From contig CAYWIS010000006.1 in assembly GCA_964458385.1 (NCBI GenBank), positions 1 to 64,000 of the forward strand: a stretch of DNA of 64,000 nt. The letters run 5' to 3'. Both the position numbers and the translations under genes were made by a program. How positions within the stretch are numbered: position 1 is the first letter of the stretch; every line of letters begins with the position of its first letter. A model generated the notes under the pieces. The model made no database searches. It was not told the DNA's origin and was given only the letters and a program-made list of their open reading frames with translations. This document shows, in pieces, positions 52,948-61,785 of this stretch. The DNA is from JAHWKS01 sp964458385 (GTDB taxonomy: Bacteria; Planctomycetota; Planctomycetia; Pirellulales; Pirellulaceae).

Positions 52948-53519
52948 ACGAACGCGCTAACGGGAACCTTGATCGCCTACTTCTTCAATATGTCGACGCC
53001 TTGGACACCGAGGACTGGTCGACCTACGCCGCCATTTGGCGTCAGGCCGAAACCGACCGAGAGCTGGAAGCAGCGCTGTACGAGTTGCACCAGGGGTTTG
53101 TGGAAGAGTACGCAGGCGATGCGGGCCGCGCCAACGACGCCGACACCGTGCGTCGACTTTTGGAAGAGCACTTTGCCGAACGTCCCCCCGAAGACGATGC
53201 CGACCGGCCGTTGACCGTGGGCGACGTAGCCGCCCGGCTCCAGGCTGATTGGACGGCAGGCTCGGTGCGCATGACCGAGGCCGATCGGGTCGCCAACGAG
53301 CAGTTGATTGGCAGTACGGAGCCGCTTCCTGAACAACTCAAGCAATCGGTGTTAGATACCTGGCGCCACCGCCTGAGCATATCGGCCAGCAAGGAATACT
53401 GGCGCCAGTTTCGCCAAGCGGCGATTCGCCTAATGATGGCGCGCTCGCACCAACAAACGCGTTTGGCCGCCGCTCGCGAGCAAACGCCGCGCAAGAAAAA
53501 GGAGGATCGCCGTGAGTGA
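52944..53519 (+). CDS. Acidic protein of unknown function coupled to the sigma factor
   Basis: A 191-aa soluble-looking protein without signal peptide or membrane span, rich in Glu/Asp/Ala helices. It has the segments LLLQYVDALDTEDWSTYAAIW and DRELEAALYELHQGFVEEYA, and a basic tail (TPRKKKEDRRE). It overlaps the sigma gene by 4 bases and the protease gene by 8. That position suggests an anti-sigma factor or adaptor, and possibly the substrate of the ImmA/IrrE protease, but no family signature proves this. It carries no zinc-binding anti-sigma motif. Confidence 0.8.
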   Translation: MNERANGNLDRLLLQYVDALDTEDWSTYAAIWRQAETDRELEAALYELHQGFVEEYAGDAGRANDADTVRRLLEEHFAERPPEDDADRPLTVGDVAARLQADWTAGSVRMTEADRVANEQLIGSTEPLPEQLKQSVLDTWRHRLSISASKEYWRQFRQAAIRLMMARSHQQTRLAAAREQTPRKKKEDRRE

Positions 53520-54144
53520 CAGTTCCGACCGCATCGCTGCGGCGCTCGCGCGGGCATTCGCCGAAGCGAACCTCACTTGGCCGCCAGAACACGACGGCCC
53601 CACGCCGCTCAACGCCATTATCGGCGACTTGCAGCTTTACCACGAGGAAGTTCCCGAGCTGACCCGCACGCGCGCTGTCGAGCGGATGCTGGCCACCGGG
53701 CTGCCACATCCTGATGTATCGCCCGACGAAACGCCCCTGGCAGGCTTCATCGTGGTCATGGGAGCCATGGGGGCGGTATTCGTGCGGCGTGAAGACAATC
53801 TCGCCCGCCGCCGCTTCTCGGCGGCGCACGAGTTAGGGCACTTCCTGCTGCACGTGGCGCCCGAAGAGCCCGAGTTCGTAATGCAAGACACAACGGCGGC
53901 GATCACGGAGCCCCATGTCGACGACGACTGGCAAGAGCTAGCCGCCCGCGAACGCGAGGCGAACCGCTTCGCCGCCGAGCTATTGATGCCCGAACCCGTA
54001 GTGCGCCGGCTTTGCGCGCGTTACGCACGGCGCCAGCGTCCGACCGAGCAATTCCTGGTCAATCATTTGGCCAGCGATCTGCTGGTCAGTCGCGAAGCCG
54101 CCCGCTGGCGATTGCGCGAGTTGGGATTACCCACTCTCGAATAA
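53512..54144 (+). CDS. ImmA/IrrE-family metallo-endopeptidase
   Basis: A 210-aa zinc protease of the DUF955 type. The HExxH motif is in FSAAHELGHFLLH (His106, Glu107, His110), and the downstream helix AREREANRFAAELLMP carries the third ligand Glu. In known systems (Deinococcus IrrE with DdrO, Bacillus ImmA with ImmR) such proteases cleave a repressor after DNA damage. Here it is coupled to a sigma factor and an unknown partner and lies just before DNA-repair nucleases, so a damage-induced switch is plausible. The start is GTG 53512 with AAGGAGG eight bases upstream, overlapping the previous gene. Confidence 0.88.
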   Translation: MSDSSDRIAAALARAFAEANLTWPPEHDGPTPLNAIIGDLQLYHEEVPELTRTRAVERMLATGLPHPDVSPDETPLAGFIVVMGAMGAVFVRREDNLARRRFSAAHELGHFLLHVAPEEPEFVMQDTTAAITEPHVDDDWQELAAREREANRFAAELLMPEPVVRRLCARYARRQRPTEQFLVNHLASDLLVSREAARWRLRELGLPTLE

Positions 54145-54415
54145 CTCCACGGCAGCCGCCGTAGAAACCCCGGCGCGTGCATACTCACCCGCGTTTTGCG
54201 TCGAGCGGCGGCAAGCTCGTGGCGGCGGGCGATAACGTCATTCGAAGAGGCCATCCCCAACACGAAGGCCGCAAGACTCGTTCGGCGTTTTTCCCCTGCT
54301 GGCGCGGGTTACGAGGACGACGGCGTTTGCTGCAACACGCCAGCGTATTTTGAGACGCGGTTGCGGCGTTCACCGGTAATACGACAACTTCTTTTGGTTC
54401 AACACGCTTTGTTGC

Positions 54416-55456
54416 ATGGGCCTGGAATTTCTTCGTGAGCATCAAGGACGACGGCTGCGTAGCGCGCTGCCGCCGGTTGATTTGAGCGACGATCTCGCCG
54501 CCGAAGGTAAGGAGCCGCCCAACCTTGACCTGGAAATGCCCCGCGAGCAGTGGCGGCCGATTGACGCGCTGCGCGGCGCCGGGGCCAACCACTTGTTGCC
54601 GATCCGCTTTATCGACGGCTGCCATCGCGGCCAGACGGTGGCGTGGGTGCAAGACGCCGAGGGCTATCCCGTGCCGGTTATGCTCGCCGAAATTGGCGGC
54701 GTGTGTATGGGCCAACAAGGCTCGTTACTGCGCCGAGAGTTCGAAATTGTCGAACGCGTGGTCACGATGATCGTCGACCCGTTTCCATGGCACGAGATCG
54801 AAGACTTCGCCGTTGCGCTTCAGGCGATCGGATTGCGATTGTTGCCCGCTGAGCCGCCCGAGGACGACTTGGGCCAGAAGCGGCCGTCGTTTGATTTTGA
54901 ACTTATGCGCCGGCGCACCCACAACCGCTCGAACTACGAAATGGCCACGCTGGAAGAGCTGGCGTTAAATCAGGATCGTCATCGCCCCAGCCTGATCGAC
55001 GGTGTCTTGGAGCCGCGCGTGCGCGGGCCGGAACTCCGCGCTTCACCGATCGTGGGTTTGATCAAGACGCACCGCGAAAACTACCTCCACCCGCACGGCT
55101 GGCGCACCTTCTACGACCTGACGCCAGGCCAGCGCACCCCCTCTTTCCTTCTGCCAAGCCCGAACCTGCCGGTCGTCTCTTGGTATCTGCGCCTGACGGC
55201 TGGCGATGCAGAAGGCCCCACCTGGGGCGTGGTGCGGGTAGAAATCTCCCAGGACTTCTTTCGCACACTGCCCGACCCATTCGCTTATATCGATGCGCTC
55301 TCGGCGTGGCTTGTCGAATTGCGTTGCCGCCGGCCCGACTACGACCGGTCCGCCATCTCTCTGGAGCCGATCGTTCAGGCCGAAGAGAGCCTGCGCGCGC
55401 TGTTCACCCCGCCCGACCAACTCAAGTGGTGGTTTTACCATGCAACCGGGTTGTAA
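54416..55456 (+). CDS. NurA-like 5'-3' nuclease
   Basis: A 346-aa protein with the layout of NurA nucleases, which resect DNA ends with HerA. Elements seen are PIRFIDGCHRGQ (catalytic Asp of the first strand), VMLAEIGG, RREFEIVERV, LIDGVLEPR (second acidic site), SPIVGLIKTHRENYL and a C-terminal VVRVEIS...YAYIDAL-like strand-helix. Assignment rests on this order and on the herA-like gene next door. An in-frame stop at 54377-54379 limits the N-terminus; ATG 54416 has no good ribosome site, so the start is uncertain. It lies 271 bases after the ImmA/IrrE gene, a spacer with no other gene seen. Confidence 0.75.
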   Translation: MGLEFLREHQGRRLRSALPPVDLSDDLAAEGKEPPNLDLEMPREQWRPIDALRGAGANHLLPIRFIDGCHRGQTVAWVQDAEGYPVPVMLAEIGGVCMGQQGSLLRREFEIVERVVTMIVDPFPWHEIEDFAVALQAIGLRLLPAEPPEDDLGQKRPSFDFELMRRRTHNRSNYEMATLEELALNQDRHRPSLIDGVLEPRVRGPELRASPIVGLIKTHRENYLHPHGWRTFYDLTPGQRTPSFLLPSPNLPVVSWYLRLTAGDAEGPTWGVVRVEISQDFFRTLPDPFAYIDALSAWLVELRCRRPDYDRSAISLEPIVQAEESLRALFTPPDQLKWWFYHATGL

Positions 55457-55514
55457 GCGCAACACGCCAATCTAGATAGGACGCAATTTGCCGTGAATTT
55501 AGGAGGTTGAACTG

Positions 55515-57302
55515 ATGAATCACCCGGGGATTTTCCGTGCGCCGGCCGCACTGTCGACGCCGCCAATCACACCCGACATTGTCGGTAAGGTCGCTTCGCC
55601 GCCGCAGAAGGAATCGACCAGCGAGGAGTTCCACTTCTGGATTCGTGACGATGTGCTCGTTGAGCGCGGCCAGATTGTGCGCACTCAGATCACCCACGGC
55701 GGCGAATTGATCCGCTTCTACGCCGTGGTGCGAGAAGTCTACCGGCAAAGCCGCCGCAGCAGCCTGGCCGAAGAGCGCGACCGCTACGACGGCGACACCG
55801 GCTACCGCCCGCCCTACGAAACGCCCGGCGTGAACTTCGCCGTCGCCACCATTTTGCGCACCATTCCCGACGTCGCGTGCGCTCCCTTTGACGGCGCCGA
55901 TGTGCAACTGGGCGATGCCGAAGACGCCGCCGCGGCCTATGGCGCCGACGAAATCGAAAACCCGCTGGCCGTCGGACTAATCAAGAACGGCGGCCGCCGC
56001 ACGGTGGGGCCAGGCTCCATCGACTTGGATTACGTGCTGGGCGCCAACGGCGGCCATGTGAACGTGACGGGCGTCGCCGGCCGAGGCACCAAGTCCAGCT
56101 TTCTGCTCCACCTGAACTACCTGCTCTTGCGCGAAGCCCGCCGCCAACAGCAAGAGCGCCCCTCCGACCCCGACCGGCTCAAAGTCGTGCCGATTATTCT
56201 GAACGTCAAGAACTTTGACCTGTTCCACATCGACCGCAAAAGCCGCCGTTTCAATCTCGCCAAGCACGGAGCCGACTGGCGGGAACTAGGAGTGGACGAC
56301 CCCGCTCCCTTCCAACAGGCGCGGTTCCTCGCGCCGCAGCAAGCGAGCGGACAAAATCCCATTGATACCGGGCGCACCTCCGACGTCGCCGCGTATAGCT
56401 ACAGCCTGGCGAACGTGATCGAGCAGGGGCTGTTTTCATATCTCTTCGCCGAAGAAGACGTGCAAGACGTCAACTTCGGCGCCCTCGCACTCGCGCTGGA
56501 AAACTATTTGACCCAAGAAAGCCTCACGCGCGATGGTCAGCCCCAACTGAAGCTGCGCGAGAACGGTCCGCAAACCTTCGACGAACTACTCGAATTCATC
56601 GAGCAAGAGGCTGAAGCCGGCAAAAACAACTCGCAGTTGGGCCAAAGTCACCATACGGCCACCATCCGCAAGCTCCATCGCCGCCTACTGAAGATGACGC
56701 TGGAAGGGCAAGGCGTTCTTCGTCGCAGAGATATGACCGGCAAGCCGTTGCAGTTGACTTCGCGCGAAACGACGGCCCCCACGGTCGTTGATCTGTCTTC
56801 ACTGGCGCGCGTGCCGGCGCTGCAGCGGTTTGTCGCGGCGGCGATCTTCCGGCAACTGGTGGACGACCGCACCGGCTCGCGGGCGGCTTCGGGTTTGGTC
56901 TACCTGGTCACGCTCGACGAGCTGAACCGCTTCGCACCCCGCGGCGCCAGGGACCCCATCACCCGGCTCATCGAGAATGTAGCCGCCGAGATGCGTTCGC
57001 AAGGCATCATCCTGTTGGGAGCGCAGCAGCAAGCCTCGCTGGTGTCGGCGCGAGTGATCGAAAACGCCGGCCTGCGCGTCTTGGGCAAAACCGGTTCGCT
57101 CGAGCTAAGCGAGAAGGTATGGCGATTCCTCAGCACATCGGCCCGCAGCCGCGCCGCGCAGCTTTCCGCCGACGAAAAGCTCCTCATCCAAGACGGCTTC
57201 CGTGAACCAATGCACGTCAAGATTCCCTTCCCCCCATGGGCGCTCCGCAAGCAAGAGGCCGTTATCCCTTCGCCACCCACCAACGCATTCGACGACCCTT
57301 AA
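55515..57302 (+). CDS. herA: HerA-type hexameric DNA-translocating ATPase
   Basis: A 595-aa FtsK/HerA-superfamily ATPase. The N-terminal HAS-barrel-like domain (about residues 35-110) contains RGQIVRTQITHGGELIRFYAVVREVY. The Walker A segment is VTGVAGRGTKSSFLLHLN (about 184-195, GTKSS variant typical of HerA), and Walker B is YLVTLDELNRFAP (about 465-475), the canonical HerA string. Sensor and Arg-finger segments are IILLGAQQQASLVSARVIENA and the C-terminal latch. It would pump DNA for the NurA nuclease. GGAGG eight bases before ATG 55515 is a strong ribosome site. Confidence 0.9.
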   Translation: MNHPGIFRAPAALSTPPITPDIVGKVASPPQKESTSEEFHFWIRDDVLVERGQIVRTQITHGGELIRFYAVVREVYRQSRRSSLAEERDRYDGDTGYRPPYETPGVNFAVATILRTIPDVACAPFDGADVQLGDAEDAAAAYGADEIENPLAVGLIKNGGRRTVGPGSIDLDYVLGANGGHVNVTGVAGRGTKSSFLLHLNYLLLREARRQQQERPSDPDRLKVVPIILNVKNFDLFHIDRKSRRFNLAKHGADWRELGVDDPAPFQQARFLAPQQASGQNPIDTGRTSDVAAYSYSLANVIEQGLFSYLFAEEDVQDVNFGALALALENYLTQESLTRDGQPQLKLRENGPQTFDELLEFIEQEAEAGKNNSQLGQSHHTATIRKLHRRLLKMTLEGQGVLRRRDMTGKPLQLTSRETTAPTVVDLSSLARVPALQRFVAAAIFRQLVDDRTGSRAASGLVYLVTLDELNRFAPRGARDPITRLIENVAAEMRSQGIILLGAQQQASLVSARVIENAGLRVLGKTGSLELSEKVWRFLSTSARSRAAQLSADEKLLIQDGFREPMHVKIPFPPWALRKQEAVIPSPPTNAFDDP

Positions 57303-57469
57303 GCCCTCATTCCCCGGCGCTGCCGAAGAAGACGCAGCGCACAAGGCTCCGCGCCGTCGCCAACCGCCTTTGCGCAACAGACCATTTTTTCTCACCCCGT
57401 GTAACAAATCGCCGCCGCCGGCAGGAAAAGATTCCGGCCGGCGTTTTCCTTTCACCTTTCATTCCGATC

Positions 57470-58711
57470 ATGCGAATCCTCCACACCGCCGATTGGCACT
57501 TAGCAGACCGCCTGGGACGAATCGACCGCACGGAAGACTTGCGCCGCGCGGTCGAGCGCATTGCCGAACTCTGCACAGCGACCGAGGCCGACGTGCTGGT
57601 GATCGCCGGCGATCTGTTCAGCGACCGCGCTCGGCCCGAGGCCTTGCAAGAGACCATGCGCCATTTGAACGAATCCTTCCGCCCGTTCTTAACGGCCGGC
57701 GGCGCCATCGTGGCCATTACCGGCAACCACGACAACGAAATCTTCTGCCGCACCCTACAAGAAGCATTTCGCCTAGCCTCGCCGGGGCGCACTCGGCCAG
57801 GCGACGTGCTCGCTTCGGGGCGCCTGCATCTGGCGACCGGCCCCACGCACTTCCGCCTGGCCGACCGCCAAGGTCAACAGGTCCAGTTTGTGTGTCTCCC
57901 TTATCCCACCGGGCAGCGTTATCTGGACGAGTCGCGGCAGAACTTCACCGGCGCCGACGAGCGTCACCGCGCCCTGCGCGACGCTCTCGAGGAACGTCTG
58001 CTCCAAATGCAACAACAACTCGATCCGCATCTCCCCAGCGTCTTGACGGCCCACTTGTGCGTCGCCGGTACGGCGGTCCGGGGCCTGTTCCGCCTGTCGG
58101 AGCAAGAAGACGTAATGTTCACCGAGCAATCGCTTGCCACGGGCTGGTCCTATGTGGCGCTGGGGCACATCCATCAGCCGCAAGAGGTAGCCCGCTTGCC
58201 GCATGTGCGTTACGCCGGAAGCATTGAGCGTCTCGATCAAGGTGAGCGAGAAGACCAGAAATCGGTGGTGCTGGTGGAGATCGGCCCGACCGGCATGGTC
58301 GGCCAGCCCGAACTCCTGCCGCTCGAAGCGACGCCGTTCTACGACGTAGTAATCACCGACCCGCAAAGCGAACTGCCGCAGCTTCCCGACCGCTACCCCA
58401 AGGCCGATATAGCCCTGACCCGCATCGACGTCACCTACCGCACGGGTGAAGACAACATTCTAGAGATTCGCAAAACGCTCGACCGCCTGTTCCCTCGCTG
58501 GTACGCCCGCTCCGACCGCGCCTTCCAACCGGCCGACAGCGCCGCAAGCGTCACGACCGTGGAACACACCGATTTGAGCCGCCCCGGCGAAATCATCCGC
58601 CGCTATCTGGAGCAAACGCTCCCCGACAACGATCCCGACCGCCAAGATCTGCTGGCCCTGGCGGACGAACTCCTCCACGGCTCGCAGGTTGGCGCGTCGT
58701 TTCAAGAGTAA
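57470..58711 (+). CDS. Mre11/SbcD-type DNA repair exonuclease
   Basis: A 413-aa calcineurin-like nuclease, partner of Rad50/SbcC. Phosphoesterase motifs occur in order: ILHTADWHLADRLGR (DxH), VLVIAGDLFSD (GDxxxD), AIVAITGNHDNE (GNHD), LTAHLCVAG (H) and ALGHIHQPQ (GHxH). A capping domain with TYRTGEDNILEIRKTL and an acidic C-terminus (PGEIIRRYLEQTLPDNDPDRQDL) that should bind Rad50 follow. The start is ATG 57470, giving the family N-terminus MRILHTADWH; an upstream in-frame region is non-coding spacer of 167 bases. The rad50 gene follows after 75 bases. Confidence 0.93.
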   Translation: MRILHTADWHLADRLGRIDRTEDLRRAVERIAELCTATEADVLVIAGDLFSDRARPEALQETMRHLNESFRPFLTAGGAIVAITGNHDNEIFCRTLQEAFRLASPGRTRPGDVLASGRLHLATGPTHFRLADRQGQQVQFVCLPYPTGQRYLDESRQNFTGADERHRALRDALEERLLQMQQQLDPHLPSVLTAHLCVAGTAVRGLFRLSEQEDVMFTEQSLATGWSYVALGHIHQPQEVARLPHVRYAGSIERLDQGEREDQKSVVLVEIGPTGMVGQPELLPLEATPFYDVVITDPQSELPQLPDRYPKADIALTRIDVTYRTGEDNILEIRKTLDRLFPRWYARSDRAFQPADSAASVTTVEHTDLSRPGEIIRRYLEQTLPDNDPDRQDLLALADELLHGSQVGASFQE

Positions 58712-58786
58712 ACCCCACGTGTCTTCACCGTCTCGGCGTTCCACGCCGCTTTAAACTCCCTTTGGCAAACGGCCATCGGCACTCCC

Positions 58787-61603
58787 ATGACTCCCCAGCG
58801 CATCTACGTTTCTGGTTTCCTTTGCTATCGCGAACCGGCAGAAGCATGCTTTGACGGCCAATCGTTGTGGATGCTGGCCGGGCCCAACGGCAGCGGTAAA
58901 TCGTCGTTATTCGACGCCATCACCTTCGCCTTGTACGGATTTCATCGGGGCGGAATCCAAAACGCCACCGCCCTGATCAACACCCGCTGCGATGGGTTCG
59001 TGGTGGAGTTTGACTTTCTGCTAGACGGCCAGCTCTACCGCGCCCGGCGCACGTATCACCGGCAAGCCCGCTCCACCCGCGCTATCCTCCGTTGGCGTCC
59101 AAGTTCGGCTCAAGGCGGCGGCCAGGCAACCGAGGGACAATGGCAGGAAGTGGCCGACACCTCCTCGCAAGCCGGCTTTGACCGCTGGGTGCGAGAGAAC
59201 GTAGGGCTGACCGAAAGCACGTTTCGCGCCTCGATGATGCTCCGCCAAGGCGAGGCCGATCGGCTACTCACGCTCAAACCCGCCGAGCGATTGCGGTTCC
59301 TGGGAGAAATCGTCGGCCTGGAGCAATACGAACGGCTGCACAAACAGGCCGAAGAAAACTTCAAACAAGCCCGCACCGAGGCAACCCACCTTGCCCAGCG
59401 ACTGGCCGCACTTCTCGAAGTAACGCCCGACATGCTCGCCGCGGCCGAGGCAACGCAAGCCGCAGCCGACCAGGCCCTTCACAACGCCACCGCCCGCGTG
59501 CAAGAGCTTGTGCGTCTGGCCGCGCAAGCGCAAGTGTGGCGCGGGTGTGAGGACCGCCGCCAAGAATCCCAGCGCCGCCTGCAACAGCTCGCCACGGTGC
59601 TGCGCGACCGAGACGCCATCCAAGCCCAGGCCGACCGGCTGGCGTTCCTCGATCGGCATCTGACCGACTTGGCCCAATATGTCGACACCGCACGCCGCCT
59701 ACAAACCGCAGAGCACAACCAGGCCTCAGCCCAAAAGCAAGCCCAAGCGCTGGACGAGCGCCGCCGTCATCTCGAACAAGCCGTGGCCGAGCAAGCCGCC
59801 GCCCTCGCCCGCGCCGAAGCGGAGCGAGAGGAGCTGCACGCCACACGGCAACAGCGCAGCGCCACGCAGCACGAACTGCACGTCGCCAGTCCTTGGCTAG
59901 AGACGCTTTGCCGCCGCCAGAAAGAGCTTCGCCAGGCACAGCAAGCGGCAGCCGAAGCCGAGCAAGACCTGACGCGTCTCGAAACCGAGCGGCAAACCGC
60001 CGCAGTGCAAGAACCGTCGCCCGAAGCTCTGAACGATGCCGAACAAGCCCTCAGCGACGCTCAAGCGCAACTCGCCCAGGCGGCCGCCTGGCGGCAGACC
60101 GCCGTGGAAAACGTGCAGCGGTTCCACCAGGTCAAAGATCAGCGTTCGTGTCCCTACTGCCGTCAGAACCTGCCTCATGAACATGTAGAGCAGGAATCGG
60201 TCCGGCTAGAGAGGCAACGTCTAGAAGCCGAACAAGCCCTTTCCGCCGCGAACGAGCGAACCGCCGCAGCTCGCCGCACCTTGGACGACCTTCGCCGCCG
60301 CGCCCAACAGGCGCGCGCCGCCCTCGACCAGATCGACCGCCAGATCCAAGACCGCCGCCGCGTCCGCGAATCGGCCGAACAACGGCAACGCGACGCCCTG
60401 CAAGCCTGCGACGAAGCCCGCAGCCGCCTCCCTGCTACGCTCCGCGAGCGTGTCGAAGCGGATCCCGCCTACCCCGCCTGCGCCGACGTGCAGCAACTGC
60501 GCAACGAAGCCGACTCGCTAGCCGCCCAGGTCGCCGAACTCGACCGCCGCCTGGTCCGTCTTGGCGAAGCTCTCCAGCGCGGCCGACAAACGCTTGCCCA
60601 ACACCAAGCCAATCTTCAATCACTCGACCAGCAAGTGCAGCAGTGTGTCCGGGAACTGGCCGCGCGCAACGCCGAAGTGCGTCTCAACCAAGAAGCGCTT
60701 GCCTCTTACCAGGCCGCCCTTCCCGAACCCTGGCAAGGCTGGTCCCACGCCGAAGCCGCGCGACAGTTCGTCGCCCTGCAGGCGGAACAACGCCAGCTCA
60801 CGGCGGCGAACGTGCGCCAGCAAAGCGAAACGCTCCAGGCCGCTCAGCAAGAGCACGATGGCCTGCTCAACACCCTCGCCGAGATCGAACGCCAGATTGC
60901 CGACATCCCTCCGGCCGCTCGCCGTGCTCCGGCCGAACTGGAAGCCGAGCTCAACCGAGCCCGGCAAGAAGAAACCGCCTGCCGCCAGCAACAACTCGAT
61001 GCGAATCGTCACCTGGCCGACCTTCGCCGTCACAGCCAGGAACGCAGGGAGTTGGCCGAACAGTTCCGGCAAGCCGACCGGCGGCGTCACCTATGGCGAA
61101 GACTAGCCGACTTGCTGGGCCGGCAAGGACTTCAGCGCAACTTGGTGCGAACGTCCGAGCGGCAGATCGTGGAATACGCCGACGCCATCCTGGACCGTCT
61201 TTCCAACGGCACGCTGCACCTGGAGCTGCGCGTCCCCGCCGACGAGGCGACCGAACGCGCCCTGGATTTGGCCGCCCACACCGACACTTCGCCCACGCCC
61301 ATCGACGCCACGTTTCTCAGCGGCAGCCAACGATTCCGCGTCGCCGTGGCCCTCTCGCTCGCCATCGGCCAATACGCCAGCCACCACCACCGCCCCGTGC
61401 GCAGCGTCATCATCGACGAAGGCTTCGGCTGCCTCGACCCCGACAACCGTCAAACCATGATCCAAGAACTCCACAACCTCCGCGCCCACCTGGACCGAAT
61501 CATCCTCGTCACCCATCAAGACGACATCGCCCAAGCCTTCCCCCACGGCTACCACTGCCACCCCCATGACGGCTCCACCCGCCTTATCCCATTCCATAGG
61601 TAA
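58787..61603 (+). CDS. Rad50/SbcC-type SMC-like ATPase
   Basis: A 938-aa ATPase of DNA-end processing. Walker A is GPNGSGKSSLFDAITFALYG (residues 32-51), and the Q-loop segment is MMLRQGEADRLL. Two long Gln/Ala/Arg-rich coiled coils (about 190-450 and 460-790) meet at a zinc hook, CPYC (about residue 454). The C-terminal lobe has the signature FLSGSQRFRVAVALSLAIGQ, Walker B SVIIDEGFGCLDPDN and the H-loop ILVTHQDD. The signature reads LSGSQ, against the common LSGGE/Q. With the upstream Mre11 it should tether and trim DNA ends. Last gene of the plus-strand unit. Confidence 0.95.
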   Translation: MTPQRIYVSGFLCYREPAEACFDGQSLWMLAGPNGSGKSSLFDAITFALYGFHRGGIQNATALINTRCDGFVVEFDFLLDGQLYRARRTYHRQARSTRAILRWRPSSAQGGGQATEGQWQEVADTSSQAGFDRWVRENVGLTESTFRASMMLRQGEADRLLTLKPAERLRFLGEIVGLEQYERLHKQAEENFKQARTEATHLAQRLAALLEVTPDMLAAAEATQAAADQALHNATARVQELVRLAAQAQVWRGCEDRRQESQRRLQQLATVLRDRDAIQAQADRLAFLDRHLTDLAQYVDTARRLQTAEHNQASAQKQAQALDERRRHLEQAVAEQAAALARAEAEREELHATRQQRSATQHELHVASPWLETLCRRQKELRQAQQAAAEAEQDLTRLETERQTAAVQEPSPEALNDAEQALSDAQAQLAQAAAWRQTAVENVQRFHQVKDQRSCPYCRQNLPHEHVEQESVRLERQRLEAEQALSAANERTAAARRTLDDLRRRAQQARAALDQIDRQIQDRRRVRESAEQRQRDALQACDEARSRLPATLRERVEADPAYPACADVQQLRNEADSLAAQVAELDRRLVRLGEALQRGRQTLAQHQANLQSLDQQVQQCVRELAARNAEVRLNQEALASYQAALPEPWQGWSHAEAARQFVALQAEQRQLTAANVRQQSETLQAAQQEHDGLLNTLAEIERQIADIPPAARRAPAELEAELNRARQEETACRQQQLDANRHLADLRRHSQERRELAEQFRQADRRRHLWRRLADLLGRQGLQRNLVRTSERQIVEYADAILDRLSNGTLHLELRVPADEATERALDLAAHTDTSPTPIDATFLSGSQRFRVAVALSLAIGQYASHHHRPVRSVIIDEGFGCLDPDNRQTMIQELHNLRAHLDRIILVTHQDDIAQAFPHGYHCHPHDGSTRLIPFHR

Positions 61604-61785
61604 GCAGGCAATGCACTGTCGGAGCGCACACCCCACCTACTGAAGAGACAAAACCAACAAAAAAGAGAGAAAACACAACGAGCCACTGAACAATATTAGT
61701 GCTCTGATGTACACAAAAAACACCACTACACGTGTCCAAAGGCCGAGAACGTCAAAAAACCACCTTTGAGCCATGTAATAGCAGC

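Noticed and set aside
57236..57469. Longer N-terminus for the Mre11 protein in the same frame
   Set aside because: The added 78 residues are Arg/Pro-rich, overlap the end of herA and precede the exact family N-terminus MRILHTADWH.
59361..59939. 192-codon minus-strand frame inside rad50
   Set aside because: Low-complexity Arg/Gly/Ala sequence caused by the GC-rich coiled-coil coding sequence on the other strand.
61604..61785. A CRISPR array or leader between rad50 and cas3
   Set aside because: The spacer is A-rich but has no repeated 28-37 base unit; no array is visible anywhere in the window.
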